Positions 53,015 to 62,141 of a stretch of DNA of 64,000 bases are shown here, piece by piece (position 1 is the stretch's first letter; each line of letters begins with the position of its first letter). Source of the stretch: Bacteroidales bacterium UBA1184 (GTDB taxonomy: Bacteria; Bacteroidota; Bacteroidia; Bacteroidales; ML635J-15); assembly GCA_002310235.1 (NCBI GenBank), contig DBYO01000048.1, forward strand, positions 1-64,000, in the 5' to 3' direction. Made by a program: the position numbers and the translations under genes. The notes under the pieces are model-generated. The model saw only the letters and a list, made by a program, of their open reading frames with translations, had not been told where the DNA came from and did not search any database.

Positions 53015-53545
53015 CTATTGACCGAATATTCCCATTATAAATTCTTTTAGCACAACAAACAGCACAAAGCAGGAATAGATAAGCTTAATCAATATTCCAC
53101 ACATCATCCCAAGAAACGCGCCAAAAGACGCTTTCCATACAGCTTTCATGTTGCCTTCGGTTTTCTGTCCGTGCTTTTTCATATACAGCAACTCACCGAT
53201 AAATGCGCCAAAGAACGGGGCTAGGAAAATTGCCCACCAAGCAAAACCTATCAGACTGACAAGTATGCCTATTGCGGCTCCGCGACTCCCCCATTTCGAA
53301 CCGCCAAACTTCTTTGTCGCCCACGATGGCACAAGGAAATCGAGTACCGTGACTATGACCATTACCACTCCCAATATTATTAAGGTAGATATTTCAAAAT
53401 GGCAGTAGCTGACAAAGAATGCAGCGAGAAATCCCGCATACGTTATTGGCGGGCCTGGAAGAATCGGCAGGAAACAGCCAATTATCCCCACAATCATAAG
53501 GATTATCGCTAGCGCAATAAGTATTATGTCGAGAGTAAATGTCAT
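53015..53545 (-). CDS. DUF456 family membrane protein
   Basis: 176 residues with about five hydrophobic segments, and the family's glycine/proline signature GCFLPILPGPPITYAG and WGSRGAAIG. The family is conserved and without assigned function. Overlaps the next gene by 4 bp on the minus strand. Confidence 0.88.
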   Translation of the reverse strand: MTFTLDIILIALAIILMIVGIIGCFLPILPGPPITYAGFLAAFFVSYCHFEISTLIILGVVMVIVTVLDFLVPSWATKKFGGSKWGSRGAAIGILVSLIGFAWWAIFLAPFFGAFIGELLYMKKHGQKTEGNMKAVWKASFGAFLGMMCGILIKLIYSCFVLFVVLKEFIMGIFGQ

Positions 53546-53970
53546 TTGTATTGCGAAATTATATCATCTACTAAAGAACGATTAATCTGTATTGTAACCG
53601 AATATGTAATGCCCGAGGATTTTTTTGCCACGTGCGAACACGAATTCTCGCATACATTGAGTACCATAGCGCGTATGGAATCTATTTTCTCCTCGTACTT
53701 GCCGTCGCTCAGGAAATCCTTGTACGAAATATTCTCGACAATATACTCGTCTATCTGCTTTAGCAACAACCTTTTAGCTTCGGATTCTGCTTTTTCTTGG
53801 GCAAGTTGCTGACTTGACGACGATACTTCGACTGATGAACGGAACATATATTTGTCGGTAACATTTTTTGTACAACTCCTTGAAAATACTGACAATACAG
53901 ACTCAAAGAAGGAGCATGACTGCAATGTCACAGCAAAACACAAAATTATGGCAAACAAGACTTTTCTCAT
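53542..53970 (-). CDS. Small lipoprotein, unknown function
   Basis: 142 residues. A lipobox VTLQSC near residue 19 predicts lipidation. The mature part begins with two further Cys (SRSC near 33) and is a long helix with EKAESEAKRLLLKQIDEYI, then a strand pair (ITYSVTIQINRSL). It somewhat resembles LPP20-type lipoproteins, but no motif secures that. Between batE and DUF456, overlapping both slightly; probably in the bat transcript. Confidence 0.72.
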   Translation of the reverse strand: MRKVLFAIILCFAVTLQSCSFFESVLSVFSRSCTKNVTDKYMFRSSVEVSSSSQQLAQEKAESEAKRLLLKQIDEYIVENISYKDFLSDGKYEEKIDSIRAMVLNVCENSCSHVAKKSSGITYSVTIQINRSLVDDIISQYK

Positions 53971-54728
53971 TATTCGGCTAGCAACTTCACATCATTAGCA
54001 TCAATCCACCCCTCCTTACCGTCGGCAAGTCTGATGTTGTACATACTATTGGCCGAATCAACCACTTGAACTTTAATGCCTTCGTATATTTCAAAAGAAT
54101 TCACAGCATCAGCATTTGGCGACGACTTTACCATCGATTGTTCGAAAACAATTGCATAATTGTTTTCGGAAATAACAACAGACGACTTGTAAGCACATAC
54201 TGCTGTAAAAATGAATAAAATGAGAGATATTACTGCAATCGAAAAGCCCAATTTTCTAAGAGCAATTCGTCCCATAAATAGATATAGCGCAATACCGGCA
54301 AGAGTAAGTACAAGGAAAATAATATTTAATATAGTCCATGCATCTGAACTCATGGTATTCAATATAGCCATTCCCCATCTTGCATAAAAAGGAATAGGCA
54401 GTGGTTCAACAATTTGCTTTAGCTGCCTGTTTGCAATATTAAGGTTAAATTCGGCATCACCGTTCGACGGATCAAGCATCAGAGCTTTTTCGTAGTAATA
54501 TACCGAATTGGGAATGTCGTTGAGACGATAATAGCAATTACCTATATTATAATATAAATCTGACGAGGAATATCCCATTCTGCAGACCGAATCGTACATT
54601 TCAAGTGCAGAAGCATACTGTGTCTGCATGAACGAGTTCTGCGCACTATCAATCAATTGCTCCACATTGTCGGAGAACATGTTCAACGACAACAATGAAA
54701 GTGCTATGTATAAAAAATACTTTTTCAT
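53970..54728 (-). CDS. batE: BatE-like TPR and SH3 membrane protein
   Basis: 252 residues. A signal peptide, two to three TPR repeats (about 25-105: YYNIGNCYYRLNDIPNSVYYYEKALMLDP is a full unit), two membrane helices (about 140-182) and a C-terminal SH3-like beta domain (about 190-252, VKSSPNADAVNSFEIYEG). That matches BatE of the Bacteroides aerotolerance operon, which acts in the periplasm. batD lies 3 nt upstream. Confidence 0.85.
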   Translation of the reverse strand: MKKYFLYIALSLLSLNMFSDNVEQLIDSAQNSFMQTQYASALEMYDSVCRMGYSSSDLYYNIGNCYYRLNDIPNSVYYYEKALMLDPSNGDAEFNLNIANRQLKQIVEPLPIPFYARWGMAILNTMSSDAWTILNIIFLVLTLAGIALYLFMGRIALRKLGFSIAVISLILFIFTAVCAYKSSVVISENNYAIVFEQSMVKSSPNADAVNSFEIYEGIKVQVVDSANSMYNIRLADGKEGWIDANDVKLLAE

Positions 54729-54731
54729 GGC

Positions 54732-56582
54732 CTACCTCATGTTTTCTTCAAGTTGTTCAATAATATTGGTTGTTTCCTCGTATATCGCCTGCATTTCGTT
54801 GCTTGCGCTTGAAACGAAATGGGCGAACTCGCACTTGTCGATAAGATCAATAAAATGCTGCGATAGTTCCTCGTCAACGTTATGTCCAGCAAACGCCTGC
54901 TTTACGTTATCCTTAGTGAGCTGCGATGTCGGAATCGAAAGTTTGTCGCCTGCATACCCCCAAAGTGCGGTAATAATCTCTTTGTAGAAACTTACATTAT
55001 CGTTTGCCTGCATAAACTTTCGTGCTGCTTTCAAACGTTTGCGCGATATTTTGTTTGCCTTCTGGCGCTTCATCAATTCCACATCCTGACGTTTCTTGAT
55101 ATTCTTACGCATAACGACAACCAAGACGATGAATAGCAGAAGCAATCCGATTATAAGGCACCAGTACAATCCAGAAAACATAAGCGGAGAATATGCCGAT
55201 ACTAACTGCAAATTGCCTTTGTGAATATATCTTACATCCTCTGGGTTAATGACTTCAACACCAGTCTGCAGGTTGTATATAGAACTAGCATTGGTATCGC
55301 CACTGCCCTTTCTCACATTAATAATTATTGGTTCTGTCGAAACTGTCTTGTAAGATTTTGAAGAAAGGTCGTAGTAAACCAACGAAACCTCACCAAGATT
55401 AAACGTTCCGCCATAACGAGGAACCAAGGTAAACTCCCATGTCTTACTGCCCGACATTCCCGACTCCGAAGCGCTCAACTTGCTTGTTACCACAGGCTCA
55501 TATTGTTCAAATTCCTTTGGACATGAAATCTTTGGAGCTTCGATATTGCTGAAATTTCCAGAACCAGAGATAGTTATCTTGCAAGTAACTGCTTCATTAA
55601 CCGATATTGTATCGTTTGGTTTGCTTAGTGATATGCTAAAGCGACCAACAGCACCTGAGAAGCCTATAGGTTCCGAAGGCAAAGCGGATACATTAAGCGT
55701 AACAGCAGGAGCCGTTGACGATGCCGGAGCATTGTCGTAAGTGTAGCCCCAGAAAGGATGACGACCCGAAATTATACGAGCCATGCACTTTATGTTAGCC
55801 TGATCTATCTCCACACGACCTGTAACACGCGGAAATACTAGGTATTTCTTGAGTATTGCTGTGTTGTATGTCTTTCCATTCAGCGTCTCGCGCGACCATT
55901 TCAAATTGGTATCGGTTTCGAGTTCCTCGACATAAAAGTTGTTAAATTTTGGAGGAGTAAAATCTTCGATAGAAACAAGGTCGATGGCAGTATAAAGTTT
56001 TATTGTTACAATAGCTGCCTCTCCTTTTGCAAGGTTCGATTTCGAGGCGACTGTACGTATTAGCACATCGTCGGATGCAACACTTGTCTTTGGTTGGTTT
56101 TGCGGTTGTTGCTGTTGCTGCGACGAAGAGCGGCTACCAGAACCAAAGAATTCTTCAAACGGATCGTAGTAGCTCGACTGGCGTTGCTGTTGTTGCTGCA
56201 CAGCTTCTTTCTGTACTGTTACAGATATGCTATTTGAAGTGTATTTTGTTCCTTTAACAACAGCAGTTGCACCTTCTAGCGTGTAACTTCCTTCGGAAAC
56301 CGCCTCCAAAGTATAAGTATATGTGTAGGTATTTGTGCTCGTCATGCTACCGTTTACAATACTGACGCTGGAGCTGGAGCTCTGCGACGGTCCGCCCACA
56401 TACTTGAATCCAGGAGTGTTTCCAAGTTGTATCGACGACGGCTTTTCATTCAAAGTATATTGCACCTGCATGCGTTGGCCTACACCCACTACCGACGGAG
56501 CCTTCCCTGTAAAAGTAACACCATCGGCAAAAGATGCCAACGACAAAAACAAAATGACTATATTCAACAAAAACTTTCTCAT
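54732..56582 (-). CDS. batD: BatD-like oxygen-tolerance protein
   Basis: 616 residues. Signal peptide to about residue 20, then the BatD beta domain (VTFTGKAPSVVGVGQRMQVQYTL), a Gln/Ser-rich linker (about 127-165), several Ig-like beta modules, one membrane helix near residue 475 (LYWCLIIGLLLLFIVLVVVM) and a cytosolic C-terminal helical domain. Together with BatE it forms part of the Bat complex with MoxR/BatA/BatB. These are not present immediately upstream, where a phosphatase-like gene sits instead; the rest of the bat operon must be elsewhere or absent. Confidence 0.9.
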   Translation of the reverse strand: MRKFLLNIVILFLSLASFADGVTFTGKAPSVVGVGQRMQVQYTLNEKPSSIQLGNTPGFKYVGGPSQSSSSSVSIVNGSMTSTNTYTYTYTLEAVSEGSYTLEGATAVVKGTKYTSNSISVTVQKEAVQQQQQRQSSYYDPFEEFFGSGSRSSSQQQQQPQNQPKTSVASDDVLIRTVASKSNLAKGEAAIVTIKLYTAIDLVSIEDFTPPKFNNFYVEELETDTNLKWSRETLNGKTYNTAILKKYLVFPRVTGRVEIDQANIKCMARIISGRHPFWGYTYDNAPASSTAPAVTLNVSALPSEPIGFSGAVGRFSISLSKPNDTISVNEAVTCKITISGSGNFSNIEAPKISCPKEFEQYEPVVTSKLSASESGMSGSKTWEFTLVPRYGGTFNLGEVSLVYYDLSSKSYKTVSTEPIIINVRKGSGDTNASSIYNLQTGVEVINPEDVRYIHKGNLQLVSAYSPLMFSGLYWCLIIGLLLLFIVLVVVMRKNIKKRQDVELMKRQKANKISRKRLKAARKFMQANDNVSFYKEIITALWGYAGDKLSIPTSQLTKDNVKQAFAGHNVDEELSQHFIDLIDKCEFAHFVSSASNEMQAIYEETTNIIEQLEENMR

Positions 56583-56680
56583 ATCCGTTCCGATATAAAT
56601 CTTTCGCGAAGATAACGTATTGCAACAATCAATGTTTCAAAAGAAAAGTTAAAGTTTTTAGGCTAAAAATCCCAGCACTC

Positions 56681-58339
56681 CTACTTATTCAAGAAAATAT
56701 TCTCGAGCACCTTGCCGCTTACGCTAGGCGGTGGCGGCGTACCGAGCGCAGTCGAAACAGTCGGAGCTATGTCGGTGATGTTTATCTGTGAGAACACCTT
56801 CTGTTTCTTTACCTTCCAGCCGTACCAAATCAGCGGAACATGAGTGTTGCATGAATATCCAGAATTGTGGTCGGTGCAATACGGAATATCCTCAATCCAA
56901 CCTGGCTTCAAGGCAATCATTATGTCGCCAGAACGCTTTTGGTTGTACGAATTCTGCATTTTCACAGGCATCCCCTCGACAAACACAATGTTCTGAAACT
57001 GATTAGCCCCAATAGCATTGGCAATACCAGCCGAGTTCATTATGAAATCAATAATCTTCTCACGCATTTCATTGAGCGAGATTTGCGAATCTTCTATCAA
57101 CGATCGATTGAGATATATCTGTGAATTATTAAAATCAAGAACCCAATCCCCATCGCCATAAAGTGCTTTCAGATATGATTTTACCAGCGCCATCATATAG
57201 AATTGCTTGAAGCTTCCTGCGGGCATTTTCTGGTCTTGTAAATACTGAGGCATTTCAGAAACGCCATGGTTAGAAGTCAAGTAAATAAGGCAATTGTTCT
57301 TGCCGACCAAATCTTCAACAACATCAATAAGATGTTCCAAATCCTTGTCCAAACGCAAGAACAAATCCTGCACTTCGATAGATTGAGGTCCGTACAACTT
57401 GCCGACTTCTTCGGGTACAGAATAGTTAATGAACAGAAAATCAGTAAATTCATCCTTGCCGAGTTCCTCTCCATACAAGGCTGCCACAGCTAGATCGTTG
57501 AGCAATGTGTTGCCTTCTGGAATCATCGACAGAAGACTATAGTTTCTTACAGTCTTTGTTATATCGAAGTAAACGTATGGAAAAGTCTTGTACATTCCAT
57601 CGATTCCAAATTCGTACTTGCTTGAATCAGACAATACTTCGTTGTATTTTTCAAGAGGAAGCATAGGCTCCCACTGACGGCTCAGATATTCGTCAGGCAT
57701 TTTCTTATCGTTGACATCCACCACCCATTGGGGCAAGGCGTTCATGTAATAGGTTGACGACATCCATTCTCCCGAAACCTGATCGAACCAATAAGCCGCA
57801 TCGGCGGCATAACCACCCGAAAGCACTGCAGCATATTTCGACAGCGACATGCTTATAACTTTCGATTTACCACGATTAAACAACTTGGCCTCGTCGCTAA
57901 ATGAAGTCGAAAGCATATTTGTCGGGGCAACACGTCCGTCGGCATTTTTTGAACCGCCAACAGCTGTTTCTTTTTTGTCGGAATAAATACAATCAATCTT
58001 TTCGCCAGTAAGCTTATTGAACCAATAGTTAGACACAATACCATGACTGCATGGCTCAGATCCAGTAGCTATCGTAGCATATCCAGGAGCTGTCTGCGTG
58101 AGATAGTAATTGTAATTTGCATTCACGCAATAACTTCCATTAATCGCTAGTTTCTTGAAACCCTTATTACCAAAGTTATCCCAAAAACGATCTATATAAT
58201 CCTGACGCATTTGTTCCACAACTATTCCTATTACAAGTTTGGGCTTGTCGGAAGGAATTGAGGTTTCTATTTGCGCACGCATTGCCACGACAGGCAGAAT
58301 GAACATTGAAACCAATAATATGCACAATTTATTTTTCAT
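56681..58339 (-). CDS. PafA-like alkaline phosphatase family protein lacking metal ligands
   Basis: 552 residues with a signal peptide (to about residue 23). The alkaline-phosphatase superfamily fold is clear: PKLVIGIVVEQMRQDYIDRF, YLTQTAPGYATIATGS (nucleophile-type Thr83 in place), LTSNHGV and NTHVPLIWYG. By comparison with PafA, the metal ligands appear changed: first Asp to Glu42, the Asp/His pair to Glu310/Lys314, and the Asp before His358 to Asn357; His358 and His500 remain. It is probably not a normal zinc phosphatase; a binding or pseudoenzyme role is likely. Upstream of batD on the same strand (about 100-nt gap). Confidence 0.85.
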   Translation of the reverse strand: MKNKLCILLVSMFILPVVAMRAQIETSIPSDKPKLVIGIVVEQMRQDYIDRFWDNFGNKGFKKLAINGSYCVNANYNYYLTQTAPGYATIATGSEPCSHGIVSNYWFNKLTGEKIDCIYSDKKETAVGGSKNADGRVAPTNMLSTSFSDEAKLFNRGKSKVISMSLSKYAAVLSGGYAADAAYWFDQVSGEWMSSTYYMNALPQWVVDVNDKKMPDEYLSRQWEPMLPLEKYNEVLSDSSKYEFGIDGMYKTFPYVYFDITKTVRNYSLLSMIPEGNTLLNDLAVAALYGEELGKDEFTDFLFINYSVPEEVGKLYGPQSIEVQDLFLRLDKDLEHLIDVVEDLVGKNNCLIYLTSNHGVSEMPQYLQDQKMPAGSFKQFYMMALVKSYLKALYGDGDWVLDFNNSQIYLNRSLIEDSQISLNEMREKIIDFIMNSAGIANAIGANQFQNIVFVEGMPVKMQNSYNQKRSGDIMIALKPGWIEDIPYCTDHNSGYSCNTHVPLIWYGWKVKKQKVFSQINITDIAPTVSTALGTPPPPSVSGKVLENIFLNK

Positions 58340-58487
58340 AATGCGAAAATACTTCTATTGTGCATGATAAAGAGTTACAGCATTTGCATTTTTTTAACAA
58401 TACAATGTTACAAATGGCAAAAATGAGCTTTTGGAGCATTTTAAGTTAAAAATTAGTTAAGGATAATAAAAAAAAAGAAACTATCTT

Positions 58488-58495
58488 TATATTTG
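58488..58495 (+). promoter_or_regulatory. -7 box (TATATTTG) of rprX-rprY
   Basis: Exact TAnnTTTG just 5 nt before the ATG, implying a nearly leaderless mRNA or a true start further in. The -33 is not clear. Confidence 0.5.
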
Positions 58496-58500
58496 CGAAT

Positions 58501-60018
58501 ATGAAAAAGAAAAAGGTTGTATCGTGGAGTATAGTGATGTTGTCGGTTTCGATGATAGTACTCATCATGCTCCAAGTCAGCCACATAACATCGTCATACC
58601 AAAAATCCGCAGAAATAATTGAACGCGGACTCAACGAAGCTATAAACCAGACAATCATAACATTACAGAAACAGGAGGTTGCCATATTTGTTTACGACAA
58701 ATTCAAAGCGCACAACAATGCCGGCAAGAACAAGCTTAAACCTGACAAGATAACGGTAAACAACGCCACCTCCTATTTTGACGAAGAAAACATACCTTCA
58801 AACGCTATTCGCATCGACGACAAGCATTCATATTCTATAAAAAACGAGGATGTAGATGCAATCGAGGCATATTATCTTGGACAACTGTCTGATCCTAGTT
58901 CGCAGTTCAATACTCTTGCCCTCCAACTCGAAGCCGAATTTACTCGCAGACAAATACCTATAGAGAAAAGATTCGATGCCGAAACCATAGAACGCGTACT
59001 TAGAAGAACATTAAATTCGTATGGCATCGACATGGATTTTGAGTTCGCCATAATCGACGACATAACAATGGACATAAAGGTTGCATCCGACAAATTTGAC
59101 ATCGACAGACTTGACAAGTGCTACAAATACAACATGAACTCAAGTAACATAATGGAAAACCCAAATATGTTTGTTGTTGACTTTCCGACCAAAAAAAATG
59201 CGATTTTCGCCTCAATATATTCACAAGTTATCGTCTCGTTGCTAATATCAATATTGTTTATCGCCACTTTCAGTATTGCAATATTCACAATCCTGAAACA
59301 AAAAAAGTTAAACGCCATCAAGACCGACTTTGTAAACAATATGACGCACGAATTCAAGACACCAATTGCCACAATAAAGCTCGCTGCAACCGCAATAAAA
59401 AGTCCACAAGCGATGGAAAACAAAGAGACAATATCTGGCATGGCGGAAATAATCCTGCAGGAGACATCGAGAATGACACAACATGTAGAACAAGTGTTGC
59501 AGATTGCCACCCTCGACAAAAACGGACTTAAACTAAACCTTACCGACGAAGATGCAAACGCATTCGTGCGTGATGTAGCAAGCACAATGTCGCTCCAAGT
59601 ATCGCAAAAAGGCGGCAATCTAACTATCGACACCTGCGATGGAGAAGTTCACATACAAATGGACACTGTGCTTATGACAACAGTACTTATAAACCTGATA
59701 GACAATGCAATAAAATACTCAGAGAACGAACCCATAATACACGTAAACACCTACACCAAAGGGGACAGATTCTTCTTCTCGGTTAAGGACAATGGTATTG
59801 GAATGACAAAGGATGCCCAGTCGAAAGTATTCGACAGATTCTACAGAGCTTCGACAGGAAATACCCACAACGTGAAAGGTTTCGGTCTGGGTCTAAATTA
59901 TGCAAAAGAAATAGTACTCGCCCACCACGGATTCATATCGGTCAACAGTACTGTTGGCAAGGGAAGTACATTTACAGTAAGCTTACCATTAACATTAAAA
60001 GATATAAACTATGACTAA
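58501..60018 (+). CDS. rprX: RprX-like sensor histidine kinase
   Basis: 505 residues. Two membrane helices (about 9-29 and 240-262) bound a periplasmic sensor domain of about 210 residues. The kinase core has the H-box FVNNMTHEFKTPIATI (phospho-His near 280), N-box INLIDNAIKYS, DNGIGM, and GFGLGLNYAKEIV. The layout and start (MKKKKVVSWSIVML...LQVSHI) match RprX of Bacteroides. It overlaps rprY by 8 bp. A promoter just upstream suggests autonomous transcription. Confidence 0.85.
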   Translation: MKKKKVVSWSIVMLSVSMIVLIMLQVSHITSSYQKSAEIIERGLNEAINQTIITLQKQEVAIFVYDKFKAHNNAGKNKLKPDKITVNNATSYFDEENIPSNAIRIDDKHSYSIKNEDVDAIEAYYLGQLSDPSSQFNTLALQLEAEFTRRQIPIEKRFDAETIERVLRRTLNSYGIDMDFEFAIIDDITMDIKVASDKFDIDRLDKCYKYNMNSSNIMENPNMFVVDFPTKKNAIFASIYSQVIVSLLISILFIATFSIAIFTILKQKKLNAIKTDFVNNMTHEFKTPIATIKLAATAIKSPQAMENKETISGMAEIILQETSRMTQHVEQVLQIATLDKNGLKLNLTDEDANAFVRDVASTMSLQVSQKGGNLTIDTCDGEVHIQMDTVLMTTVLINLIDNAIKYSENEPIIHVNTYTKGDRFFFSVKDNGIGMTKDAQSKVFDRFYRASTGNTHNVKGFGLGLNYAKEIVLAHHGFISVNSTVGKGSTFTVSLPLTLKDINYD

Positions 60019-60697
60019 GGAAAAATTATTATTGGTAGAAGACGACATGAACTTCGGTTTCGTGTTAAAGTCGTATCTTGAAATGAACGATTTCTACGTA
60101 ACCCTTATAACCGACGGAAAGGATGCTGTAAACGCATTTCTGTCGATGGAATACAACTTATGCATACTTGACGTAATGCTTCCGAATGTTGACGGTTTTA
60201 CAATTGCAAAGGAAATAAAGAGGATAAGTCCAAGTTGCCCTGTAATATTCCTTACCGCTCGTTCGTTGAAAGAGGACATCATGGAAGGTTTCAGAATCGG
60301 TGCCGACGACTACTTGACAAAACCATTCGAGTCGGACGTACTGCTTATGAAGATAAGAGCCATTCTCCGTCGCAACTTCGACATTAAGCCGGGAATCGGT
60401 GATGTGGTAACTATCGGAAAGTATAAATTCAACACAAAAGTTCGCTCTTTGACAAGTGCTGACGAAACGTTTAGGCTCACACCACGCGAAGCCGACCTGC
60501 TGAAAGCCCTGTACATCAACAAGAATAACGTTCTCGACCGCAACGAAGCACTTAAGAAAATCTGGGGTGACGACAACTACTTCAACGCTAGAAGCATGGA
60601 CGTTTACATCACCAAACTGAGAAAATATTTCAAGGACGACGACAGTGTTCAGATCAACAATATACACGGTAGCGGATTCATCCTGGAAATAAAATAA
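60011..60697 (+). CDS. rprY: RprY-like OmpR-family response regulator
   Basis: 228 residues. The receiver has VEDD, phospho-acceptor Asp54 (CILDVMLPNVDG), the LTA threonine and the TKPF lysine. The C-terminal winged helix (about 130-228) has FRLTPREADLLKAL, LKKIWGDDNYFNARSMDVYI and INNIHGSGFILEI. It pairs with RprX; the genes overlap. A strong terminator follows immediately. Confidence 0.92.
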   Translation: MTKEKLLLVEDDMNFGFVLKSYLEMNDFYVTLITDGKDAVNAFLSMEYNLCILDVMLPNVDGFTIAKEIKRISPSCPVIFLTARSLKEDIMEGFRIGADDYLTKPFESDVLLMKIRAILRRNFDIKPGIGDVVTIGKYKFNTKVRSLTSADETFRLTPREADLLKALYINKNNVLDRNEALKKIWGDDNYFNARSMDVYITKLRKYFKDDDSVQINNIHGSGFILEIK

Positions 60698-60722
60698 AAA
60701 AAGGGGGCTCTCCCCCTTTTTA
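60696..60722. terminator. Bidirectional GC-rich rho-independent terminator
   Basis: AAGGGGG (60701-60707), loop CTCT, CCCCCTT (60712-60718), with A-run before and T-run after. It overlaps the stop codon of the minus-strand gene. Confidence 0.88.
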
Positions 60723-61916
60723 TTCCGCTTCAGTCATCATCGCTTCTATCCTAACCTTTGATTCTTTTATCTTTTCAAAAAGACAATTGAAGCGAGACTT
60801 TATATCCCTGAACTTATTTGCATTATTCTCAACACGTGGCACACTGTTGGATTTGTCAACAGGTTGCATACCATCAACACATTCCGACTCAATTGTTCTT
60901 GAATACGAATTTGACTGAAGCGCCCCAAATGCATCTCTCATCATTTCAAACGAAAAATCACCTACATAACCGCATTCGCATTCCGAAATCATCTGCATTA
61001 GCACATTTGCATCCACAACTGGCATTCCCGACATTACAATGTTCTCCACATCATACTTTTTCAGTTCAGAACACAACTGCACAAACTGTTTTTTTAATAT
61101 GCTTTGTATCTCGTAAGAAATATCGGTAATCTTTACCACTTTGGTAACTTCGTTGTAAATCGGAATTGAGATCTCGTAATGCACATACCTACATGGAACC
61201 GATACAAAGCCGTACATAGCTACCAGCACACTTGCATTCCGATACGAAACTCCGAATATATTGCTAATATGCGATACAAGGTTGCCTACACCAAAATTGT
61301 ATTTCATAATATTCCTAACTCTACCACCCTCGAAGATTGTGATTTCAGAATGGCTTTCGTTAAACGTAATCACAGCATTCCTGTCAGAATAATTGCTTGA
61401 AGCCGTATTCGAGAAATAAATGTCGGGGACAATAGAATCCACTTTCAAACCACATTTTGACATCTTTGAAATCAAAGCATCAACCCTCTTCAAATCCCAC
61501 GACATATACGACTTGCGCTTGATGTACCTTTGCAACAAAGGAATATCCTCGAACCTGTCGCACACCTTTCCCTCGTATTCGAAATCGGTGTGCTGCTCAA
61601 AATACAAAGTATTGTCACTATCAAAATCCGACGATACTGGCATTGAATAGTTGCGAAATTTATAATGTTCACCAACCTTGGTCTTTACCTTCGACAAATA
61701 CTGGTTGCCAAGATGATAATATGAATTACACAGCACAAGATTCAGAGAAACAGAATTTCTGTCTATCGATTCGATACTACCATATATAATTGCGGCCACA
61801 TATTCTTCGAAATCACTATAATAGGTATAATCGAAACTTACCTTTTTGACTGACATTGATTCGGCACAAACTACCACTTCATTTTTTGAAACCAAAGCAT
61901 AAACATTTTTATTCAT
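60720..61916 (-). CDS. Degenerate FtsA/PilM-like actin-fold protein
   Basis: 398 residues, no signal peptide or membrane helix. The layout resembles FtsA-type ATPases: VPDIYFSNTAS precedes NAVITFNESHSEITIFEGGRVRNIMKYNFGVGNLV, and a late IVMSGMPVVDANVLMQMI matches the adenosine-binding strand-loop. At the phosphate-2 loop, where FtsA has D-x-G-G-G-T-T, this reads T-F-N-E-S-H-S, so nucleotide hydrolysis is unlikely. A C-terminal charged tail follows about residue 345. No fts or pil genes are adjacent. Its promoter candidate is TATTTTTG at 61984-61991. Role unknown. Confidence 0.65.
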   Translation of the reverse strand: MNKNVYALVSKNEVVVCAESMSVKKVSFDYTYYSDFEEYVAAIIYGSIESIDRNSVSLNLVLCNSYYHLGNQYLSKVKTKVGEHYKFRNYSMPVSSDFDSDNTLYFEQHTDFEYEGKVCDRFEDIPLLQRYIKRKSYMSWDLKRVDALISKMSKCGLKVDSIVPDIYFSNTASSNYSDRNAVITFNESHSEITIFEGGRVRNIMKYNFGVGNLVSHISNIFGVSYRNASVLVAMYGFVSVPCRYVHYEISIPIYNEVTKVVKITDISYEIQSILKKQFVQLCSELKKYDVENIVMSGMPVVDANVLMQMISECECGYVGDFSFEMMRDAFGALQSNSYSRTIESECVDGMQPVDKSNSVPRVENNANKFRDIKSRFNCLFEKIKESKVRIEAMMTEAE

Positions 61917-62141
61917 AAGACTTTTTTATTTAATTTTACACATTAACTTAAAATCACTACATATTTTTTTTGTTTTTGCGAGGCAAAAATACAATCCCAA
62001 CACATTGTATAATAACATTTTAAGCAAAACTTAATTAATATTAAGCATGTTTTTCATTAAAATTAATTAAACAAATATTGCTTAATTAAATTTAAATTTC
62101 TTAAATTTGCAAAATCAAATTTTCTTATACTTAAAATTGGG
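61917..62141. other. Divergent AT-rich promoter region
   Basis: 225 nt between the FtsA-like gene and the next gene. It carries TATTTTTG (61984-61991, minus) and TTG-N21-TAAATTTG (62078-62109, plus), so two divergent promoters; nothing else is recognisable. Confidence 0.55.
62078..62109 (+). promoter_or_regulatory. Promoter of the gene at 62142
   Basis: TTG (62078-62080), 21 nt, TAAATTTG (62102-62109); 32 nt before the ATG. Confidence 0.5.
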
